From positions 11,146,335 through 11,210,334 of the forward strand of contig NC_092669.1 of the NCBI RefSeq assembly GCF_032118995.1: a DNA stretch of 64,000 nt, given 5' to 3'. The stretch comes from Asterias amurensis (taxonomy: Eukaryota; Echinodermata; Asteroidea; Forcipulatida; Asteriidae). The notes below the pieces were generated by a model, which saw only the letters and a list, made by a program, of their open reading frames with translations, did not search any database and was not told the origin of the DNA. Below, piece by piece: positions 38,001 to 47,000 of this stretch. Made by a program: the position numbers and the translations under genes. Within the stretch, counting starts at the first letter, position 1; every line of letters starts with the position of its first letter.

Positions 38001-41000
38001 GACACTATTGGTAATTACTCAAAATAATTATCATCAAAAAACCTTTCTTGATTACGAGTAATGGGGAGAGGTTGATGGTATAAAACACTGTGAGAAACAG
38101 CTCTCTCTCTGAAGTGATGTAGTTTTCAAGACAGAAGTAATTTTCCACGAATTTGATTTGAGACCTTAGAATTTGATTTTAAGGTCTCAAAATTAAGCAT
38201 CTGAAAGCACACAACCTAGTGTGACAAGGATGTTTTTTCTTTCATTATTTTCTCGCAGCTTCAATGCAAATTTTCACAGGTTTGTTGCTTCATGCATATG
38301 TTGGGATACGCCAAGTGCTGGTCTTTGACAATTACTAAAGGTGTCCAGTGTCTTTTCATAGAGCTGCTAAGCACAAAAATTTGCTTAGCATGAAATTTCT
38401 TCCTTGATTAAAAACAGGGTTACCAACCAAGAAATTTCCATTTGTTGCATATTGCTTGTTACTGGTATTCAGCTGTTGTTCGCTCATCCCGAAAATCATG
38501 TGGAAATTTGGTTGGTAATCCTGTTTTTATAGAGGTAATTCCAAGCTAAGCAAGACTTTGTGCTTAGCAGCTCTATGAAATTGGGCCATTGTAATAGGAA
38601 GACCTAAATACCGACCCCGTGTTGACGTAGTTGAGAGCCTGTTGCAGAACCCTTGGTGCCACGTACCACTTCTGACGATACTGGTCTAGGACGACTAGAA
38701 GTACCCTCAGGGTTGATGCTGTAAAGGAGGAAAAAAAATCACAAAGTTTCAATATATTATTATTTTTTATTTATTCAGCGTAACAAGAACAATACAAAAC
38801 ACAGGAATAAAATAACAAAACAGCAAGGGAAATTGGCGCATGCCTGGAATTGGTGTTTGGAATAAAAATTTGCATCCCTGAGGTTGATCCTCTGGCTGCC
38901 ACATCCGAGGTTGTTTGGTAAACTAAGGTGTGATCCCTGGCTATACAGCAGTGATACTCGCTGGTTGAACGGTTTCAGATTGGCACCCCTGACCAAAAAC
39001 ATTTAGGGGGACCAAAGAAATAGATCTGGGCCCAATTTCATGGCTCTGCTTACCGCCGAATTCTGCGCTTACGATTCCCCGCTTACGTGCAAGCGCCAAA
39101 TTTCTGCGCTAGCCTTGTAACCCTAGAATGCCTAGTATCGTGGAGTACGCACGCGCAGAAGCCAAAATTCGCCGCTAACCCGTGAAATACGCTTGCCGTA
39201 AGCACAGAATTCCCTGCTTCCGTAAGCGCCGATTCTGTGCTTTTGGTAAGCAGAGCCATGAAATTGGGCCCTGGATAGTTCAATCAACAGAGAGCAGGGC
39301 AAGTTCAGAGTTCGACTTTCAGGAAAAATCCACAAAAGCAAAGACTGGGCCTGTGCTCAAAATACTTACTGGACCAATATTGTTCTAGTTACACCAGAAA
39401 AGTTTAACATGCATACTGTACTTCCTCTTTTGAAAAAGCACTAAGTAAGACATATGTTTGAAGAGAAGATTGTCCCGCAAACATTTCGCAAGAGCTCAAC
39501 TCGTCTGAACCGTTCATTGTGAATTTTAAATGTCAATATTTCCTTCGCATTTTCTAGAATTGTGAAGAGGGCTTTACTCGGCCAAACACGCTAAAACATT
39601 TTTAGATGTACTCACCCGAAAACGTCTTCAAGAACCAGTCCGAGAATTTGACATACTCTTTGACGACATTTCCTGGGCTTCCATATCTGTATAATTTCAA
39701 TTCAAAAATCAGGTCAGAAATATTTGATTAACAACTCATCAATGTCTACTTGTCAAAGTGGAACAGCCAAGACCTATGGGGGAACTAAAGTGCTAAACTG
39801 GGCCCTATAACATAGAGCTGCTAAGCACAGACAAATTTGCTTAGCATGAAACATTCTCTTGCAACCTTCAATAACCAATTGATCCCAAATGTCACTGAAC
39901 TTCGACAATAACCAAAAGCATATGCCTTTAACATGGGGGCAATCCCACAGAAAATGATCAGATAAAAATGAACTTTGTATAAAAGGTTAGTTTTTAATTT
40001 AAACTGGAATACAGTCTATATTTGATGATCAAGTGAAGAAAGAAATTGCATCATTTCAACACTTTTTTCAGCTACTGAAAGAAAACAGTGGTCAAAAGTT
40101 GTAATGTCCAAAATGCTTCATATGTAATGTCCGCAACGTCATGTTTTGTGCTCTCGAGACTAAAATTGCAACAAATTCGGTCAAATGTACCTCTACATCT
40201 TTTACACAATAACTAATTGACTATTTGGTACCAAAACATGGATGGGAACCCAAAACTCACAAACTTTTGTACAAATGTAAAGGGTAGTCAACTATTATGT
40301 CCAAAAAAAATGTGATGGCCGTAACAGCAGCATTAATGAGTGATATCTAATAAATGATGAAGAGATACAGACTGAAATTCAAAGTGTATGCTGTCCATAC
40401 GGACTTCTATGTTGTGGTAATGAAAGATTTTAGATAAACATTTGGAAGATGTGTTTGCTGAGCTGTTCTGAAAACTGTCTGAAATGTAATGGCCGTAACG
40501 CTGGAATTGCCCATGTGTGAAAAGCTTTTAAAAGCTCACCGTTCGAAGACTCTGGCTAGAATATGCAGCGCCCACTTCTTGACTTTCCAACATGGCAGCT
40601 CCGGTCTGTCATCAATATCCACTTGGAGGGAAGACTACAAAAATACAAAGAGTAAACAAAATATGATCAAGTCCTGCACCAGCAAAAAAAACAAAAAAAA
40701 CAACTCTGAGCTCAAAATGCGAGCTTGAAAACTTGCTAACATGAAACCCAATTATTAACGTTTAGTTTTAAATCACTACTCTGCAATCTATTAATGGTTA
40801 AATCTATTTCCTTTAGAAATTGACCTAAAAAATAAAAATAAAAATAGAACGGCCCAAACCAGTATTAGAAAAGAAGGAAAGGATGTTGGCTGGCTGGGCG
40901 ACGGCAATACCGCATTAAACTTCGAAGGCTTTGGCATACAAATTGTATGCCAACTGATGCTCAAATCTGCCCAAGGAACATGCACTGGTTGCTGGCTGGA

Positions 41001-44000
41001 GCAGAACCTCACACGTCCTCTTGCTCTCAGGTCTTGAGCTCAACTGACTTCACACAGCATTTGCACATGCTTTTATTTCTCGCTCACTTTCTTTGTCTTC
41101 AACCACACCCTTACAAGTCATTCCTGTTATTCTTCTACTATTTTATCCACCACTAAGCTGAAGATAAAGACACTTACAATCAGTTTTGTAGCTTGATTGC
41201 TTGCGCTACAAATTCATTGTGGCTTCTAAGATTTGTAGCCAATTGTTTGTGCTACAAATTCATTATGGCTTCTATGTGCTACATTAAGCCTAATTGAAAT
41301 CTAGTAAGAGGCTTAAAGAAACATTCCACCATATGAACAAAGTAACAAATGGCACACCAAAAAGTACTATGTGTGTGCAACAAAGGCTGGTTTCAACAAA
41401 AGGAACTAGTTAAAAGGTTTAAAGAAACATTCCACCAATGAACAAAGTAGCAAATGGTACACCAAAAAATTCTGCATGTGCAACAAAGGTTGCTTCCAAC
41501 AAAAGGAACATACCAGGGGCTCAACAGTGCACGCCCAAAACCACGGCCTGAGTACCTGGTGATCTAAACTAGTTGGAGTTATGCTAATAAGACTGTTCCA
41601 TTAAGTTTGTAAAAAGGGTAAGTTAAAATAAGGACTGATCCATTTTCTCCGCAGGTAAGTAACAAAAATAAAGGTACCTGCAGCCGATTTCACGAAACGC
41701 TAGGATTAATCCTAACTCGACTTAGGACGAGTAACCCGTCCTAACTTAGGATGGGTTCAATGCGTCCTACAGATTTGGATACGGAACTGAACCCATCCTA
41801 AGTCATAAGATGAATCCTAAGTTAGGAAGAGTTTGGTGAAATCGACGGCTGGTGATCTAAACTAGTTTGAGTTATGCTAATAGGACTGTGCCAAGTTTGT
41901 AAAAAGGGTAAGTTAAAATAAGGACTGATCCATTTTCTCCACAGGTAAGTACAAAAATAATGGTACAATTTAATCTACATTGTGACAAACATTGAAGAAC
42001 CATATATGTGATGGGCTATGTAAAAATGGGTCACAGGGGGGGGGGGATTAACTTACTGTTTTTTTTATACATGACTGAAAAGAACACAACAAGCTTCATT
42101 TTGACATATCTTACACACTTGTGTGATGTGTGGTTCAAAGAGTGAAGACATTTTGAAAAATAGATTGCGTCATAATCTGAAAATAACCCATAATGGGGAA
42201 ACAGCCCGTTTAATAAAAACATCAACTATTGATGTCTAAGGATAGAACATAAAAGAACATGTTTTATTCATCTTTAGCGATCAAAAACAAAGTTTGTATT
42301 TCAGATGTAAAACAAAGACCCTAAGGACGCATAAAACCACATGAAAAAACCCCCAGCCCTGTACTGGAAAGTGGGTTGTGCGACACGCGACTCATTTTTA
42401 GAGAGCCCGTCACATACATGTGTGACGGTCAGAGAAATGGTACCCCAAATTTTATTTTGATTGCATTTATTTATTATGTAGCATTTCCTTACCCCTGTGT
42501 AAATTATTCAATTATTCAAGAGAAGCGCCCTCTTTTGACAAGCATTGTAAATTCGCGCGCTTCCCCCACCCTCATACTGAAAGTCGACCAATCAATCTTC
42601 ACAGCTTGTTATCAAAGAATAACAAGAAAATGTGTTATAAGACCGGAATCAAAATGAGAAGAACACTTTCTACAGTTTCACATTGAAGCTTCTTTTGGAA
42701 CGAGCACTTATCCTATCGGCATTCAACAGACGTGTGTATCAAGTACCAAAGTGAAATGGTTAAAATCAAAGTTCAAACTACATACCTCGGGAACGGGCCT
42801 GCCGACAATGGTCTGTAATATCTCCATCCATTGATCAAACTTGAACACTTCCTTGTTGACTAAATCTAACGGAAGATGGTACTACACAAACAGAAAGGAC
42901 AAACAAATATAAAGAATTAAAACAAATAACTTTGCTGCCATGGTTTTAACCTGGATTTGAAATAATTTGCATGGCCTTTCGACTGTGTTCTTACTCTGTG
43001 ACATTTGATACTCATTATCAATAGCTGTGTCTCAGATCAATGCACAGCCCCACAGTATCTTTGTGAACTCATCTTCACTAAGCACAGCAGTCGTGCTCTA
43101 CGGTCTGCTGGATCTCACTTGCTGGTAGAGCCAAGGTCTAGAACAATTCGTTACGGAGACCGTGCTTTCGCCAAAGCTGCTCCTGCCCTTTGGAATAAGC
43201 TCCCAGTCTCACTTCACCAAACAACATCTCTCAACAACTTTAAGAGGGAACTGAAAACACACTTGTTCACTTAGACTTTCATTGGGTTTCATTATGTTTT
43301 GTTTATTCTTCATTTTCTATTGTGTAATGTTTTCATTTTGTGTAGGCGCCTTGATCGGTTTTCTGGAAAAGTGCGCATTATAAATCCATATTATTATTAT
43401 TATTATTATTATATTTAGAAATATGTATTTTGCTGGGCATTGAGTCTTGGTAAGACCCCCCCCCCCCCACGCACTGCCAACTGGGCTACACCACTGGTCA
43501 ATTGTCGATTAGAAAAGGGCACAAGTGTTACAGCTGGGATTCAAACCCACACTCTGCTAGTGGAAGTGTTCAAACACTGGTGTTTCGGATCAGCAGAGTG
43601 TAGGTTCGACTCCCCAGTCGTAACACTTAAGCAAGACACTTCACCACTGCTTCGTCCTTCGGATGAGACTTAAACCTGTTGGTCCAGTGTGTTGTGTAAT
43701 GCATGTAAAAGAACACAGTGGGGTTTGCCTCGGTGTTCTTGGCTGGATTGGCAGCATGTTGCGCCACATCACCTTGTAAACCATTACATGGTGCTAAGGA
43801 TTAGGTCTAAAAATTCAGACGTCGTCCCACTCACCTTGCAGTAAAAACTCAGCATTTTGTAACCTTTGGAAAAAGGCGCATTAAAAATTGTTTTGTTTTT
43901 TAATATTATTTACCACTAATACAAGAGCTTGCAAAACAATTTTCCTTTTTAGAGTACCTGAACCATTGCTTCGTCTTTCGGATGGGACATAAACCTGTTG

Positions 44001-47000
44001 GTCCTGTGTGTTGTGTAATGCATGTAAAAGAACCAAGTGGGGTTTGCCTCGGTGTTCTTGGCTGGATTGGCAGCATATTATGTCTAAAAATTCAGACTTT
44101 GTCCCAATCACCTCGCAGTAAATACTCGGCGTTTTGTAACTTAACAAAAAAAGGGCCTTATAAATAGTTTTCAATATTATTTATCAAAAAAGCTTGCATA
44201 AAGATGTTTTTTTAATTACCTGAATCATGGCGTAGACTATTTTCAGAATCTGCTTCTGCATGAGGAGGGACAAGTCCGAAGCGTCTGGGAGAAGCTGGAC
44301 GCATCGGTGATGCATTATGGGTAATAGACGCATCATGGCTATGTTCAGAGGCTCACGGTCATCCGGTTTCTTGTACCTGAGAATTAAATGAAGACAGACA
44401 AATAGACATCAAGTTCATTTTGCTAACTCCACCTAACTGCATTCTGGTCCTTTATTTGCACTCTGTTTCAAGACGATTGCTAAAAAAAGATTGCGTTGGC
44501 GAAATGCATGCAATTGTGCATGTGTGTGTTGTGTTGTGTTGTATTTTACATGTAGCACTTGACAATTCACACTTAATGTAATTCTGGCTGGTAACCTAGT
44601 TCTGCTAAGCAATAATTTCTTTGCTGAGCTAGTTTTTGTGCTTATAGGCTTTGTGAAATTGGGCCCTGGGCTAAATGACAACACAACACAACACTATATG
44701 AATAGGTTTAAAGGCAGTGGACACTATTGGTAATTGTCAAAGACCAGTCTTCTCACTTAGTGTATCTCAACACATGCATAAAATAACAAACCTGTGAAAA
44801 TTTGAGCTCAATCGGTCATCAAAATTGCGAGATAAAAATGAAAGAAGAAAACACCCTTGTCACACGAAGTTGTGTGCGTTTAGATGGTTGGTTTCCAGAC
44901 CTCAAATTCTAAACTTGAGGTCTCGAAACCAAATTCGTGGAAAACTATGGCACTTCAGAGGGAGCCGTTTCTCACAATGTTCTCAACAACCTCTACCCAT
45001 TACTCGTCACCAAGTAAGGTTTTATGCTAATAATTATTATTTTGAGTAATTACCAGTAGTGTCCACTGCCTTTAAGTGTAACATGAGCAGTCAAGTGGAA
45101 ATACATGTACGTGAATAGAGAGAGAGAGAGTCAGAAAGCACACCGAAAAAAGCAAGGGGTAAACAGTGAATAGGGAGACAACGTAAGGGGGTGGTCAGAG
45201 GGGGGGGGGGTAGTGGTCAGAAGAGGCTGGTAACCAAAAACTTACTCGTAGTTTTTGACCAGTTGATACACAGAGATGAGAGCTCCGTGCAGGGTACCAG
45301 GATTATCCACCGTTAGGTAGTTAGACAGTGTGTCTAAGACGGTGTCCCATCGACCTGGATAGTCGTACTTCAGAACTACACTCAGACAAACGGCCAGTTG
45401 CACCCTGTGGAAGTAACGGAAGAAAACTATCGGTTTAGGTACGACTAAAAAGTTAAAGGTAGAGGTTAGGCCTATAGATTGGTCTTTATCAACATAATGG
45501 CTCTGCTTACTACGGAATTCTGAGCTTATGATCAGTGTTGAAGCCACGGTGGGCGGTGCCGGGCGGGCTTGCCCAGGACTCACAAATTTTGCCCAGCACT
45601 CTTAGCAAAATACACTGTGCTGCCCAGCACAGATTTCCCTCAGATTGCACTTCAGCAATGATGGCCCCCCATATCTAAACATGAACAATTTTGTTGAACC
45701 GCTAGCCGTTGGATTTTGAGCCCACCACAAAAGTTGGTCTAGCTACAACACTGCTTATGATCAAGATTCCCCGCTTATACGTGCAAGCGCCAACTTTCTG
45801 GGCACTAAATATTGTCATCTCTGCTTGGTTAAAGGAACACGTTGCCTTGGATCGGACGAGTTGGTCTATAAAAAGCGTTTGTAACCTTTTTTTATAAAAT
45901 GCATATGGTTAGAAAGATGTTTTAAAAGTAGAATATAATAATCCACACAAGTTTGCCTCGAAATTGCATGGTTTTCCTTTTACTGTGCGAACTAATACGG
46001 TCGACCATTTATGGGAGTCAAAAATTTGACTCCCATAAATGGCCGCCCGTGTTAGTCGACGAGGTAAAAGGAAAACCGTGCAATTTCGAGGCATGTTTGT
46101 GTGGATCATTGTATTCTACTTTTACAACATCTTTCTACCCATATGCATTTTATAAAAAACGGTTACAAACGCTTTTCAAAGACCAACTCGACCGATCCAA
46201 GGCAACGTGTTCTTTTAAGTCACAGGTTACTGTGACAACAATGAATCCTTTAAAATACCACAAACTTCACCACCTTTTACCTGATGAGGTCTGGGCTGGT
46301 TATGATAGCTTCAATGATGTTACTCCTCACAACAACCTTGTCATCTTCATGAATGCTAAACGGGATGGGCTCTAGGGGGCTGTCCGGCTCCCGTAGATTC
46401 CAGAACTGGGTGACCATGTTCTTGAGGTAGATGACGCCCGCTTGACGGACAGGGAATGGGATAGTTTCGTCCATCAACACTCGTAAAAGTGTCGGGGAGA
46501 AACCGATGATCTTGTGTACCTGTTTGAAAAAAAAGAGGAATATTATCCACAATTTTAATTGTAAAAACTTTTTTATATTAAAAAGGAGTAGGCTATTCTG
46601 AATTCTTAGATTTATGGATTAACTTTTGTGAATATTTAATAACGAAAGTAGTATTATTGAAATAAAATAAAATAAATAGGCTTTTGTAAATGGGCCTATG
46701 TGTGGTTGTGCCAAATGAATTTAAAGAGTTTCTGTCACCAGTGGAGCTTGCAGTTTCGCTTGCGGTAAATGGAAATCAAAATTTGGGGTCGAACATATGT
46801 GAGAGTCAATAACAGAATATGATCCTGTCAAACATGATCATCTTGCCGTCGGACAACCACATCGTTCGGAAAACTCGACGGTTGAGACAGCTCGACCGTT
46901 TGGACAACTCAACGGTTGAGACAGCTCGACCGTTTGGACAACTCAACGGTTGAGACAGCTCGACCGTTTGGACAACTCGACGGTTCAGACAACTCGACTT

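Noticed and set aside
41640..41950. TTTTCTCCGCAGGTAAGT and TTTTCTCCACAGGTAAGT as recursive (zero-length exon) splice sites in importin intron 5
   Set aside because: They match a ratchet site but lie on the plus strand, antisense to importin, and arise from one duplicated segment.
46277..46552. Upstream residues [11 protein letters not shown] as an alternative importin start
   Set aside because: They are the pyrimidine tract and acceptor of intron 1. The ATG at 47842 gives [12 protein letters not shown], which matches the family N-terminus.
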